Under the pieces are notes generated by a model. It saw only the letters and a list, made by a program, of their open reading frames with translations, was not told the DNA's origin and did no database searches. From JALHOM01 sp964615775 (GTDB taxonomy: Bacteria > Patescibacteriota > Saccharimonadia > Saccharimonadales > 2-12-FULL-41-12): a stretch of DNA of 64,000 bases. Made by a program: the position numbers and the translations under genes. The stretch spans positions 1 through 64,000 of the forward strand of contig CAZTQB010000003.1 in assembly GCA_964615775.1 (NCBI GenBank), given 5' to 3'. This document shows, in pieces, positions 8,973 to 18,498 of this stretch (within the stretch, counting starts at the first letter, position 1; each line of letters opens with the position of its first letter).

Positions 8973-10103
8973 ATGAGCGAAGCACTCCTAGAAAACCATG
9001 AGTCTATTCCGCAAATTAACCGGGAAGTCTCTGATTATAACGATACAGCCACTTGGCTTGCCGAAGTTTTAGACGGGCAAATGCGTTCAGAGTTTAAATA
9101 TAGCTTGCGGGGGCAGGAATTATACGCAGCTGGCGGCGAAGCATTAAATTCAGTTTTTGATAGAGCGATTACTGATGCTGAGACAAAAGTGGACAATGAT
9201 CAACGATACGCATTTGAACTACGACGTCGTAGGGTTGAGAAGCAAGAATACGAAGAAATAATTGCTATGGCCAAAGGTGAGACATCTTATAACACTTTAG
9301 TGGTTGTGTCGGACTTTCCTCAAGAAGTTGTAGAAATGGGCAGTGATTTTGGTGGTTATAATCTAGTTCGTCGCCAAACAATGCTAAGAATAATTAGCAG
9401 ACAATCTTCTGGCGAGATAATTATGACGCAGCAAAGCCTAGATCTTTCAGACCGAAATGCCCTAGAAGCGATCTATAACTTTATGGGCAAACAAACAGAA
9501 CCTGGTGAGCTGTTGGGTCAGAGAATTGCTTGTTCTATGCACGAGACTTATCAAAGTACCTTACCTGATACTTTGATGAGGGTTTATGATGCGGAACTGA
9601 CTAGGAAACGTGGCGGTGAATGGCATGCTGGTAGGAGTAGTCAGGATAAGCGTAATACTCTAGACTTTGCTTATAGGCAAGCAGATTTGATTGATGTGTT
9701 TTTGTCATCGGGTGGCAACAATTATGATAGATATAATTTGGCAGCAGCTATTACAGCTAGATTTGAAGGTCGGCAGTGGTCCGACTCGTCGAGGGTTGAA
9801 AGGGTAGTTTCTATGATAAGTCGAGCAAGTATTAATCATATTCTCATGGAGGAGATGCAACACTTTGGTAGACTAGCTCAAAATAGGGGCAAGAGTTTTA
9901 ATGGTTGCGGTTCAACCGTATCATCGGTTGCCGAGAGTGAGTTAGTTAGTCTTGGTTACGGTGATAGTGATAAAGCTTATGGAGTCAATGAAGATAAGTA
10001 TGGTTCTCTTACTTTTACCTGCGAGAACAAACATATGAATACCCGACCATTCGGCAAACTTATTGCCAGATGCTCTACTTGTGGTGTCAGCGTTAAATGC
10101 TAA
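8973..10103 (+). CDS. Zinc-ribbon protein of unknown function under a cobalamin-type riboswitch
   Basis: A 376-residue soluble-looking protein with no signal peptide or membrane helix. I do not recognise the family. It is rich in Arg/Glu helices. The C-terminus carries a four-Cys ribbon candidate: Cys in FTCENKHMN, then RCSTCG and a final VKC, with an earlier FNGCGS. The start ATG has a good Shine-Dalgarno (AAGGA, 5-9 nt upstream). A riboswitch-like leader lies just upstream and the gene stands alone, with a convergent antiporter gene 2 bp after its stop. B12-sensing leaders usually control uptake genes or B12-independent isozymes. This protein is neither by eye, so its role is open: perhaps a cofactor-linked regulator or a nucleotide-metabolism factor. 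Confidence 0.8.
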   Translation: MSEALLENHESIPQINREVSDYNDTATWLAEVLDGQMRSEFKYSLRGQELYAAGGEALNSVFDRAITDAETKVDNDQRYAFELRRRRVEKQEYEEIIAMAKGETSYNTLVVVSDFPQEVVEMGSDFGGYNLVRRQTMLRIISRQSSGEIIMTQQSLDLSDRNALEAIYNFMGKQTEPGELLGQRIACSMHETYQSTLPDTLMRVYDAELTRKRGGEWHAGRSSQDKRNTLDFAYRQADLIDVFLSSGGNNYDRYNLAAAITARFEGRQWSDSSRVERVVSMISRASINHILMEEMQHFGRLAQNRGKSFNGCGSTVSSVAESELVSLGYGDSDKAYGVNEDKYGSLTFTCENKHMNTRPFGKLIARCSTCGVSVKC

Positions 10104-10105
10104 AT

Positions 10106-11800
10106 TTACGACCCAATCGGCATAGACTTAACATGTGCTGCAAGTGAAGCTAAATGACGCTCACGTTGCTTTCTGAATTCTTCTTTGTCGCCAGCTGTTC
10201 GTCTGATTAAAGCACTCATTCGTTCGCTGCCAACATGATGTGGAATCATTACATAACTTACTCCAAGATCATATAATTCTGTAGCCTGTTGTATATTATC
10301 GGCATGACAGATAACTAGAGCTTTAGGGTTGATTTTCTCGATGTGGTTAACAATCGACAAATTAGCTACGTGGTCTTTGATAGTCGAAACAATCATCTTG
10401 GCTTTGTCGATTCCAGCTTCTGCCAATAACTCTGGGTCAGTTGCATCGCCGTACAAATAATCAACTTTTTGATTTTCTAAAATTTCAATAACCTCTGGGT
10501 CATAATCAATCACTAAAAACTTCTTTTTCATGGCTTCAAAAGTTTTAATAAACTCATGCCCACCATGATGATAGCCAAGCAATATACTGTGATAAGATTT
10601 TGCTCTCTTGCGTTCCTGAAAGGTTGCCTGCTTTTCAAATAAGCGTAGCTTTATTTTATCGAACAGCATGAATAATTTATCGTCATAATGCATCATGTAA
10701 GTTGAGCTGGCGATAGTGATAATTGCCACCAAAGTGATAACAGAGGCTGTTTCTGGTCGAAGCATGTTATTGCTGGCCGCCAGCACCGCTAAAATAATCG
10801 AAAATTCACTAATCTGAGATAAATTGATACCGGCTTTAAAGCTAACTCGTTTGGTATAGCCCAAAAAGCCAGAAACCATCGTGACGACTATTGGTTTTAG
10901 GATAATCACAATTAATGAAAAAGCAATGGCTGGTAAGATTGAAGAAACAATGTTTGATAATTTCATTTTTTCGCCCAATGATATAAAAAACAGCACAATA
11001 AAAAAATCTCGCAATGGCCGAAGTCTTGAGGCAATCTCTTGAACAAACTTCGACGAGGCTAGAGCTACACCGGCAAATAGTGCACCAATTTCTATTGAAA
11101 AGCCTGATAATTCAAACAACGAGGCAATGCCAAATCCCCAGGCGATAGCAAAAAGAAACAGTAATTCTTGATTTGTTGCCATATATTTTGCAACTTTGGG
11201 TAGAAGTTTGCGGTTACAAATAATTAAGAAAAGTATTAACATGCTAGCTTTAGCTGCCATGACAACTAGTTGCCCAACATCAAAGCCGCCGTGCTTTCCG
11301 GCCACAATAAATAGAAGTGCCATAGTGGCAACTAAATCATCGAAAAGTATGACACCAATTGCAATTTGGCCATGCAAGCGGTTTTGTTCTTTTTTGTCGG
11401 TCAAGATTTTGACGATAATAATCGTGCTACTAAAGAACAGACAGAGGCCAACAATCAAAGCTTCGGTTCTTCCAAAGCCCATCAGTGAAGCAGTAGCAAA
11501 ACCGGTCATTGTGATAGTTAGTAGAGTACTCATGGCAATGAAAAAAACTACCTTGCCTAAGTTTTTTAGTTCTTCAACTCGCATGCCAAGACCAATAATA
11601 AATAGCAACAGGGCTATACCAATTTCAGAAAAAGCATCGAAAGTCTCAGTTGAATGAATAAGATGTAAAATTGATGGCCCGGCAATTAGCCCACTAAGAA
11701 TATATCCAAGTATCAGTGGTTGCCGTATAAGCTTCATAATTATTGATACACCAGCAGTTAGGGCAATAATTAAGCTTAATTCAGTAAAAACAGAATGCAT
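10106..11800 (-). CDS. Kef/CPA2-type cation:proton antiporter with TrkA-N domain
   Basis: A 564-residue protein. About 12 transmembrane helices form a Na/H exchanger domain (first about 380 residues, including GLRVEEL-like and SLGEKMKLS segments). A cytosolic RCK/TrkA-N Rossmann domain follows (SILLGYHHGGHEFIKTFEA, DYDPEVIEIL, YGDATDPELLAEAGI). It probably exports K+ or Na+ in exchange for protons, gated by a nucleotide or redox ligand on the RCK domain. No TrkA-C domain is evident. It is monocistronic and convergent with 8973. Confidence 0.9.
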   Translation of the reverse strand: MHSVFTELSLIIALTAGVSIIMKLIRQPLILGYILSGLIAGPSILHLIHSTETFDAFSEIGIALLLFIIGLGMRVEELKNLGKVVFFIAMSTLLTITMTGFATASLMGFGRTEALIVGLCLFFSSTIIIVKILTDKKEQNRLHGQIAIGVILFDDLVATMALLFIVAGKHGGFDVGQLVVMAAKASMLILFLIICNRKLLPKVAKYMATNQELLFLFAIAWGFGIASLFELSGFSIEIGALFAGVALASSKFVQEIASRLRPLRDFFIVLFFISLGEKMKLSNIVSSILPAIAFSLIVIILKPIVVTMVSGFLGYTKRVSFKAGINLSQISEFSIILAVLAASNNMLRPETASVITLVAIITIASSTYMMHYDDKLFMLFDKIKLRLFEKQATFQERKRAKSYHSILLGYHHGGHEFIKTFEAMKKKFLVIDYDPEVIEILENQKVDYLYGDATDPELLAEAGIDKAKMIVSTIKDHVANLSIVNHIEKINPKALVICHADNIQQATELYDLGVSYVMIPHHVGSERMSALIRRTAGDKEEFRKQRERHLASLAAHVKSMPIGS

Positions 11801-12033
11801 TATACATAGTTTACACGCTTATGGTTAAACTAGTAAATAGACGGCTAGAACTCTATTAAAAAAATATTTGACAAGCTTATGTTTATTATGAGAAGATGTA
11901 TCCAATTTGCTCATAAAAAATTGAGCCAAATGGCAAATAAAAATTAATAAAGAGACGACTTTAGGGCTAACAAAATTTACATAATATTGTATTTATTTTA
12001 GTTAGTTTTAAAAAAGTTTTGCGAGAAACAGGA

Positions 12034-12123
12034 ATGTCATTAAAGATTAAGTACGTGAGTCGTACCTTAAAGATTAAGGTAGAAATAATTCGTCCAGGTT
12101 GGCAACAGTATCTAGAATATTAG
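12034..12123 (+). CDS. Possible 29-residue basic peptide
   Basis: ATG at 12034 follows a ribosome-binding-like AACAGGA, and 29 codons run to a TAG at 12123. The peptide is basic (LKIKYVSRTLKIKV...) and has an internal DNA repeat (TTAAAGATTAAG twice). It lies on the plus strand between two minus-strand genes in a 324-bp gap. The rest of that gap is AT-rich with no other ORF that I would call. No family is recognised and it may be chance. Confidence 0.35.
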   Translation: MSLKIKYVSRTLKIKVEIIRPGWQQYLEY

Positions 12124-12124
12124 C

Positions 12125-12778
12125 TTATTGGTTTTTGGCCAGCTCATCATCAATGAGTTTTTTGAATTCATCGATACTAGTTGGGTTCTTGTCGAGTTTT
12201 TTGCCATTGATTGCAAAAGTTGGAGTCGAGTTGACGCCTAGTTTTTGACCTTCTTTAGTGTCGGCGTTAATGATATCAGAAATATTTTGACTTTTTAAAT
12301 CAGTCGCAAATTTATTAGCATCGAGACCAAGCTGTGAGGCATAACTCGCAAAAAGTGTGCTAGGATCATTTTGTGGCACCCAAGCGTCTGCATTCTCGTA
12401 TAACAAATCATGCATTTCAAAAAACTTATTTTGCATAGCCGCTGCTTCCGCTGCTCGAGCTGCCATAAAAGCGTTGGGGTGAATTTGGCTTAAAGGATAA
12501 TTTCTAAACTGGAATTTTATCTTATCTTTATAGTCTTCTTTTAATTGCTTAATAATTGGGTAGTAGCTTTTGCAGGCTGGGCATTGGAAATCGCCGTATT
12601 CTAAAAAGGTTACTTTAGAATCTAACTTACCATAAACATTTTCGCTAGCCTTAACGGATGAAGAATTGTTGTTACTGCCGTTACTTTGGTTATTCTCTTT
12701 ATTTTTTTTACTAAGAGACAATACACCAAATAATCCCAAAACTACCACCAAAACTATTACTATAAACTGTTTACTCAT
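12125..12778 (-). CDS. DsbA-like membrane-anchored thiol oxidoreductase
   Basis: A 217-residue protein. An N-terminal signal anchor (about 4-22) and a Ser/Asn-rich linker lead into a thioredoxin_4/DsbA-fold domain. The active site is FQCPACK (Cys66, Cys69), and the cis-Pro region is VNSTPTFAINGKKL. It probably acts outside the membrane to oxidise disulfides in secreted proteins, several of which in this window are Cys-rich. The start is preceded by a GGAGG-like sequence (minus strand, about 12784-12790). The DsbB or VKOR partner is not in this window. Confidence 0.88.
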   Translation of the reverse strand: MSKQFIVIVLVVVLGLFGVLSLSKKNKENNQSNGSNNNSSSVKASENVYGKLDSKVTFLEYGDFQCPACKSYYPIIKQLKEDYKDKIKFQFRNYPLSQIHPNAFMAARAAEAAAMQNKFFEMHDLLYENADAWVPQNDPSTLFASYASQLGLDANKFATDLKSQNISDIINADTKEGQKLGVNSTPTFAINGKKLDKNPTSIDEFKKLIDDELAKNQ

Positions 12779-12848
12779 TGCCTAGTTACCTCCTTGCTTT
12801 TATGATAAACATTATTTTAATTAATGACCCAAGGTTATAATAAAAATA

Positions 12849-13823
12849 ATGATTTCTTTGCCAACTACTATAACACTTACTGCACTAATAATTATACCCT
12901 TAATGATAGCAATTTACCTCATCAAATTGCCGCTAGTACTAATAAAAAAGCGTTTGAAGTCTAATGATAAGTCCGCCAAAGTTCTGCTAGAACTCAAAAA
13001 GTATCCAATTTTTGCTCCTGGCTTACTAGTGTCGTTTAGCCTGCTAGTCTTTATTATTTTTGCGATCTATATTTCGCAGCACCTAGACTTTGTCGTATCG
13101 TTAATTTGGCTTATTGGCTTAATGGTAGGCTTGTTTTTGTGTTTACCGCTAAATTTTATATTTAAAAGACCGATTGAAGACCTATTATTTTTTTATCTTA
13201 AATTTATCTATGTTATTTATCCGAAAATTCAGCTACTGCGAAAAGTCTATAAACGAATCTATGCATCAGCCAGTTTCAGCGATTTTTATGATAAAAATGA
13301 TTTGATAAAATTTTTAGAACAACAACTTATTAATGATCGAGCGAATTTGAGTAAAACCGATATAGAGACTGCAGTTAGTGTCCTAAGCTTTGATCGCAAG
13401 CTAGTCAAAGATTTTTATACACCCAACAAGGTTGTCAGATTCGTGTCAGATGAAGAAATGATTAGTCCGATTTTGATGGACGAACTACACAAGAGTGGAT
13501 TTTCGCGGTTTCCAGTCTATCATGACGATAAAGATAGTATCATCGGAACGCTGTATCTTCGGGATTTGGTTGGCAAAAGACTGAGCGGCCGCGTAGCAAC
13601 TATCGCTAGCAATGATGTTTACGAGATAAGCGATGAAGCCAGTTTAGAAAATGCTTTAAAGCATTTTCTAAAGACCCATCATCATCTTTTCATTGTGAAA
13701 AACAATTTTCATGAAGTTTTAGGCGTAATAACTATAGAAGATGCGATTGAGCAGCTAATTGGTCGTAGTATTGTTGATGAATCAGACAAGCATGAAAATA
13801 TGCGAGACTACGCCAAACAGTAG
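12849..13823 (+). CDS. CNNM/CorC-like membrane protein with CBS domain pair
   Basis: A 324-residue protein. Hydrophobic helices lie at about 5-30, 55-80 and 82-105. A cytosolic part follows with two CBS motifs: one around MDELHKSGFSRFPVYHDDKDSIIGTLYLRDLVG, cut here into its core VYHDDKDSIIGTLYLRDL, and a second ending in HEVLGVITIEDAIEQLIG. The layout resembles hemolysin-C/CorC/CNNM proteins used in Mg2+/Co2+ efflux, although the DUF21 membrane domain is short and divergent. No CorC_HlyC C-terminal domain is present. Substrate and role are inferred only from architecture. Confidence 0.75.
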   Translation: MISLPTTITLTALIIIPLMIAIYLIKLPLVLIKKRLKSNDKSAKVLLELKKYPIFAPGLLVSFSLLVFIIFAIYISQHLDFVVSLIWLIGLMVGLFLCLPLNFIFKRPIEDLLFFYLKFIYVIYPKIQLLRKVYKRIYASASFSDFYDKNDLIKFLEQQLINDRANLSKTDIETAVSVLSFDRKLVKDFYTPNKVVRFVSDEEMISPILMDELHKSGFSRFPVYHDDKDSIIGTLYLRDLVGKRLSGRVATIASNDVYEISDEASLENALKHFLKTHHHLFIVKNNFHEVLGVITIEDAIEQLIGRSIVDESDKHENMRDYAKQ

Positions 13824-13970
13824 TCAGTATCGTCAAAAAGTGTTATAGTTATTCAAAGAATGAACTTCCTAAACAATAATTTCAAGGCCAATAAATTAAA
13901 TATTTTCGATGCTTAATTTGTAGCTGAGGTCGTCAAAAGGAATAACTAACTACTAAAATGAGGAAAAAAT

Positions 13971-15272
13971 ATGAGAATTTTAAGTGATGAAGTAAAAAAA
14001 CACATCGGCCAGAAAATTATCGTTCAAGGTTGGCTCCACAAAAAGCGTTTGTTGGGTGGTCTGACTTTCATCAATGTTCGCGATCGTCGTGGGCTAGTAC
14101 AGGTGCTGATAGAAGACAAGGCTGAAGTTGAAAAATTGCGTGGTATGCAGATTGGTACAGTTTTAACTATTGAGGGCGAAGTTAAGGAAGAATCAAGGGC
14201 TCCGGGTGGTGCGGAAATTTTTAAACCAACTATAAAAGTTGAGGTGGCTGTCACCGAAGAACCGCCTATAGAAATTGATAAGCCAGTCCAGCACAAGTCT
14301 GAAAATCTAGATACTTTATTTGAGCACCGAGTTTTAAATATTCGCAATTTGCAGGAACAGAAAATCTTTAAAATTCGAGCTAGCTTGACCCAAGCTCTAC
14401 GTGAATTTTTGATTGAAAACGAGTTTATCGAGATAGACACACCCAAGCTTTTAGCCGAAGCCACCGAAGGCGGAGCCGAAGTTTTTCAATTAGATTATTT
14501 TGACAAAACAGCTACCCTTGCCCAGAGTCCACAGTTTTATAAACAAATAATGGTTGGGGCTTTTGAACGAGTTTTTGAGATTGGGCATAGCTATCGAGCA
14601 GAACCAAGTGCTACGACGCGTCATTTAACTGAATTAACTATGCTGGATTTGGAAATGGGCTTCGTTGACAGTCATGAAGAAGTTATGGATATGGTAGCTA
14701 GTATGACTAAGTACGCACTCAAAAAAGTTTACGAACAAAATGCTGCTGACTTAAAAGCCTTAAATGCTCCGGAGCTAAAATTGACAGACAATGTTCCAGC
14801 TTTTACTGTAGGTGAGATTCATGAAATGTATACCAAAGCAACCAAAACCGATACACGTGACGAAAAAGACCTGACGCCAGATGAAGAAAAATGGATCTGT
14901 GAACACGCCCGTAAAAACTTAGGCAGTGATTTGGTGTATGCTACCGATTTTCCGCGACAAGCTGGTAAATTTTATCATAAATTTAAACAAGAAACGGTGG
15001 CTTGGGCAGACTTGCTTTACAGAGGTTTAGAGATTGCCACTGTACCACTTCGTGAAAATAATTACCAAACGATGATTGAGCAAATGACAGCGGCTGGCTT
15101 AGATGTAACTCATGATGGTTTTAAACACTATCTGGCTGCCTTTAGGTATGGTTTGCCAACTCATGGTGGTTGTGGCTTTGGGGTTGATAGGCTGGTTCAG
15201 AAAACCATTGGACTTAACAATATCAAGGAAGCTACTCTGTTTCCGCGTGACATAAATCGTCTAGCTCCGTAG
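13971..15272 (+). CDS. aspS: Aspartyl-tRNA synthetase, archaeal/eukaryal-type
   Basis: A 433-residue class II synthetase. An N-terminal OB-fold anticodon domain (VQGWLHKKRLLGGLTFINV) is followed by the catalytic core with motif 2 (HSYRAEPSATTRHLTELTML) and motif 3 (GCGFGVDRLVQK). It lacks the roughly 100-residue GAD insertion of bacterial AspRS, so it belongs to the shorter archaeal-type group, which is often non-discriminating (charging both tRNA-Asp and tRNA-Asn with Asp for GatCAB). AsnRS is the main alternative, but LAQSPQFYKQ and the C-terminal LFPRDINRL pattern favour AspRS. The start has Shine-Dalgarno GAGGAAA, 7 nt upstream. Confidence 0.87.
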   Translation: MRILSDEVKKHIGQKIIVQGWLHKKRLLGGLTFINVRDRRGLVQVLIEDKAEVEKLRGMQIGTVLTIEGEVKEESRAPGGAEIFKPTIKVEVAVTEEPPIEIDKPVQHKSENLDTLFEHRVLNIRNLQEQKIFKIRASLTQALREFLIENEFIEIDTPKLLAEATEGGAEVFQLDYFDKTATLAQSPQFYKQIMVGAFERVFEIGHSYRAEPSATTRHLTELTMLDLEMGFVDSHEEVMDMVASMTKYALKKVYEQNAADLKALNAPELKLTDNVPAFTVGEIHEMYTKATKTDTRDEKDLTPDEEKWICEHARKNLGSDLVYATDFPRQAGKFYHKFKQETVAWADLLYRGLEIATVPLRENNYQTMIEQMTAAGLDVTHDGFKHYLAAFRYGLPTHGGCGFGVDRLVQKTIGLNNIKEATLFPRDINRLAP

Positions 15273-15359
15273 TTCTTAGTAGTTCTTATCTCGTCGACAA
15301 AAGTAGTTTTTTTTGATATGCTTATGCTTGTTAATAGATAATTGCTATAAGGTGTATTG

Positions 15360-18062
15360 GTGGCAAAACAAAAAGCATTACCAGAGGATGAAGATTTAAC
15401 TTTCTTGGGGCAGAGTATTGATCCGGAAGTTGAAAAACGAGTTCAAGATTTTATGGAAGCTGATGTTACTGACGAGTTGCCTGGTCAGGAGAATGGTGCT
15501 GATGAGTCATTGGCGGTAAACAAAAGCGATCTCGGCAGTGAACTAACTGATTCTGTGACTGCACCACTTCTGCCAACCGATAAACTACCAGATATAGCTA
15601 AAACGCCACATAAATCAATAAAAGTAGTCGATGACAGCGATACTTCTTCAGTGGAAAATCAGCCATTAGCCACGGCTCCAGTTTTGGTTAGTCGCACCAA
15701 AGAAAAAGTAATTGAACCGTTGTCGAGTGATATTAAGGGTGTAGTAGTTCATGATTTTGATGAAGAAGTTACTACTAGTGAAATTAATCTAGAGACTATC
15801 AAAGACCCAGTTTCTAAAACCAGCAAAAAAATAGCTGTTTTAGACGATCAATCGATTAATGAGGCTAGTGAAGAACCTAAAAATTTATTAAAGCCTAAAA
15901 AAACTAAACGAGCTAAAACCAGTACTACTCAAAAAGCAGCCAAATTAACCAAAAAATCTAAAAAAATTATTCCATTAAGCGTTGCTCCAGAAGAAGCCAC
16001 CGAAGCTACAGAGGAGACTTTAAGTGCTGCTTCGTCTGTATTGCAAGAAGAAGAAAAGCTGCAAATTAATGAATCTGAACCCGAAAAAGACGAAATAGCA
16101 GACGACAAGCTTGAGTTAGCCAATGAAGAGATTGAGCAACTATCTGACGAAAATGAACAAGACTTAACTAGTGACGTTGCTCCAGAAGAAGTTAATATTG
16201 CCAGTGCTGGTGACTACGAAAAGCTTGATTATGGGCAGACAATTGAGGAGGCAGAATCTAGCGTTGAGCCAACCGTTGTACCTAAAGTACCAGAAATTAT
16301 TAATGATAGTTCTACACCAATGGACGATACGGCTACATCTGAAGCGATTGATGATATTATTGCATCTGATGCTGATGAGATTTTGGGCATAGAAGACCAA
16401 AAACGAGCCAAAAGTCACTATCACTCACCAAAAGACGATAAAAGCAAAGTCACTTCTCATAAAAAAAATCACAAATCACGTCAGGAGAGTTGGCTAAAGA
16501 CTTGGTGGACGTTGCCCTTATATCGAAATTTGACCTTTCTTACAATTTTACTGGGTCTACTGGTAGCGTTATATTTCCCTGTTAGTCGTTATAAAATAAT
16601 GAACTTGCTAGGTTTTCGAGCTTCGTCATCGCTAAGGGTTGTTGATAGTAAGAACAATATGCCTATCAAAAATATCGATGTAAGATTAGCTGATAAACAG
16701 GCCAAGACTGATCAAAATGGTGAAATAAAGCTCGAAAAACTTAAACTCGGCAAACAAAAACTAATTATCACTAGTCCAGCATTTGCTGAAGTTAGCCAGG
16801 AAGTAGAACTAGATTGGGGCAGTAACCAGCTGAAAGATGTTCAGCTGAAAGCAACCGGAGTACAAGTTTATTTTCAGGTAACTGATTATGTGTCTAACCA
16901 GCCACTTAAAGATGTCAATATCGTATACTCTGACTATAATGCCAAAACTGACGATAAGGGTAATGCTATACTAGTTTTACCCAAAATTAATAAAGATCAG
17001 ATAGAGGTTGCTGTAACTGCAAATAGCTATCGTGATGAAAAACTTAATATTAAACCGGTTGACAACCCTAACCAAAGTTATAAACAAACACTTACTCCGG
17101 CCAAAAAACACGCTTTTGTCTCAAAACGTAGTGGTAAATATGACCTATACAAGGTAGATGTTGACGGCAAAGATGAGCAGGTAGTTCTAGCTGGAACAGG
17201 TCTTGAAAAGCCAGATTCTTTAGCCTTGAGTATTAGTCCAACCAAGAATATGGTGGCATTTTCTTCTAATCGTGATAATAAGCGAGGCGAAGATGGTAAC
17301 CTAATGAGTACGCTAAACTTAGTTAATCTTGACAGTAAAGAAGTTAAACAGTTAGCTATCTCTGAACGAATCCAGATAATTGATTGGTTTGGTAGTCGAT
17401 TAGTTTATGTAAAGATTAGCGAAGGTTCTAAAAAAGATGATATCAATCGACACAAGATAGTTAGTTACGACACTCAAACCAATAAAGAACAAGAATTAGC
17501 TAGCTCAAACTACTTTAACGATGTGGTAGTGGCCAATGGCTCGATTTACTATGCTCCGGCAGCCTATAAGGTCAATGGTAACGTCGGCTTGTATAAAATA
17601 AATCCGGACGGTTCGGCTAAAAAAACGGTTCTAAGCAATGAAGTTTGGAACCTGATCCGTAGCTCGTTTGAAAAGGTGAGTGTATCGGTTGGCCAAGACT
17701 GGTATGATTTAAACTTAGCTAACGACGCTATGACCAAAGTTGGTAGCCCACCACCAAGTGTTAAATCCAGGCTATATATTGCTAATCCTAATAATAAACA
17801 AGATAATCTATGGGTTGATGAGCGTGACGGCAAACCAGTTTTATTAAATTATCAAGTGTCAAAGAAATCTGATCAGACTGTTCTAAACGAAACTGGGCTA
17901 AGGAATCCAATCTACTGGCTTAGTGAAAAACACGTTGTTTATAGAATATCCAGTGGTTCAGAGACGGCTGATTATGTCTATAGTCTGGACGGAGGTCAGC
18001 CTAAGAGAATTAAAGATGTAGTCAATACGGCCGGAGCTGATAGGTGGTATTATTTTAACTAA
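15360..18062 (+). CDS. Large single-pass membrane protein with acidic N-tail, Ig-like/PEGA-type domains and TolB-like propeller
   Basis: About 900 residues. The first roughly 380 are acidic, Ser/Thr/Glu/Lys-rich and probably disordered and cytoplasmic. A transmembrane helix lies at about 392-412. Two carboxypeptidase-regulatory/PEGA-like beta domains follow (SSLRVVDSKNNMPIKNIDV; FQVTDYVSNQPLKDVNIVY), then a six-bladed-type propeller with SGKYDLYKVDVDG, SISPTKNMVAFSSNR and GLYKINPDG repeats. The start is GTG 15360 (or TTG 15357). TGCTATAAG with hexamer 15346-15351 sits 5-8 nt upstream, so translation is probably leaderless. The function is unknown. It is followed 6 bp later by another single-pass protein. 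Confidence 0.75.
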   Translation: MAKQKALPEDEDLTFLGQSIDPEVEKRVQDFMEADVTDELPGQENGADESLAVNKSDLGSELTDSVTAPLLPTDKLPDIAKTPHKSIKVVDDSDTSSVENQPLATAPVLVSRTKEKVIEPLSSDIKGVVVHDFDEEVTTSEINLETIKDPVSKTSKKIAVLDDQSINEASEEPKNLLKPKKTKRAKTSTTQKAAKLTKKSKKIIPLSVAPEEATEATEETLSAASSVLQEEEKLQINESEPEKDEIADDKLELANEEIEQLSDENEQDLTSDVAPEEVNIASAGDYEKLDYGQTIEEAESSVEPTVVPKVPEIINDSSTPMDDTATSEAIDDIIASDADEILGIEDQKRAKSHYHSPKDDKSKVTSHKKNHKSRQESWLKTWWTLPLYRNLTFLTILLGLLVALYFPVSRYKIMNLLGFRASSSLRVVDSKNNMPIKNIDVRLADKQAKTDQNGEIKLEKLKLGKQKLIITSPAFAEVSQEVELDWGSNQLKDVQLKATGVQVYFQVTDYVSNQPLKDVNIVYSDYNAKTDDKGNAILVLPKINKDQIEVAVTANSYRDEKLNIKPVDNPNQSYKQTLTPAKKHAFVSKRSGKYDLYKVDVDGKDEQVVLAGTGLEKPDSLALSISPTKNMVAFSSNRDNKRGEDGNLMSTLNLVNLDSKEVKQLAISERIQIIDWFGSRLVYVKISEGSKKDDINRHKIVSYDTQTNKEQELASSNYFNDVVVANGSIYYAPAAYKVNGNVGLYKINPDGSAKKTVLSNEVWNLIRSSFEKVSVSVGQDWYDLNLANDAMTKVGSPPPSVKSRLYIANPNNKQDNLWVDERDGKPVLLNYQVSKKSDQTVLNETGLRNPIYWLSEKHVVYRISSGSETADYVYSLDGGQPKRIKDVVNTAGADRWYYFN

Positions 18063-18068
18063 AGCATT

Positions 18069-18488
18069 ATGAAAAACGACATAATTGTAAAGCAATCATC
18101 GAAAGACCAGTCAGATAAAGCCGAAGCACCATCTATGAGTGAGCCATACAAAACTGCTCAAGATACAGTGGGTACTCCTGTCAATGCTACAGACAACTCG
18201 CAGGTTTCTTCTTTGGACTCAAATACAAGTGATAGTCAATTAACCGAGCAGACTTCAGAGGTTAACCAAGCTGTAGTTTTAGCTCAGGATAGTTCAGGTG
18301 AGTCACAAGTACGGCCACAAGAGAGTGACCAGGTTGGATCAGCTACTACTGAAGCTGATACTCTGCAACAAGCATCAAAGCCACAAATTAAAAAGCCACA
18401 TAACTCGTCCGCAATAGCAATTATTGTGGCAATAATAATATTTTTATTTCTGTCTTGTTTGGCAGTTTATATACAACTTGGTCGATAG
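18069..18488 (+). CDS. Small Ser/Thr/Gln-rich protein with C-terminal transmembrane helix
   Basis: A 139-residue tail-anchored-like protein. Residues 1-110 are low-complexity polar (Ser, Gln, Glu, Asp, Thr), and one hydrophobic helix at about 114-136 (SAIAIIVAIIIFLFLSCLAVYI) ends in QLGR, giving an N-in or N-out single pass. It starts 6 bp after the propeller-protein gene, so the two are co-transcribed. It resembles the disordered tail of its neighbour in composition only. No family is recognised. Confidence 0.65.
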   Translation: MKNDIIVKQSSKDQSDKAEAPSMSEPYKTAQDTVGTPVNATDNSQVSSLDSNTSDSQLTEQTSEVNQAVVLAQDSSGESQVRPQESDQVGSATTEADTLQQASKPQIKKPHNSSAIAIIVAIIIFLFLSCLAVYIQLGR

Positions 18489-18498
18489 GGTAAGCAGG

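Noticed and set aside
13958..13989. Tiny upstream ORF overlapping the aspS start
   Set aside because: Only nine codons made by the Shine-Dalgarno region itself; no independent support.
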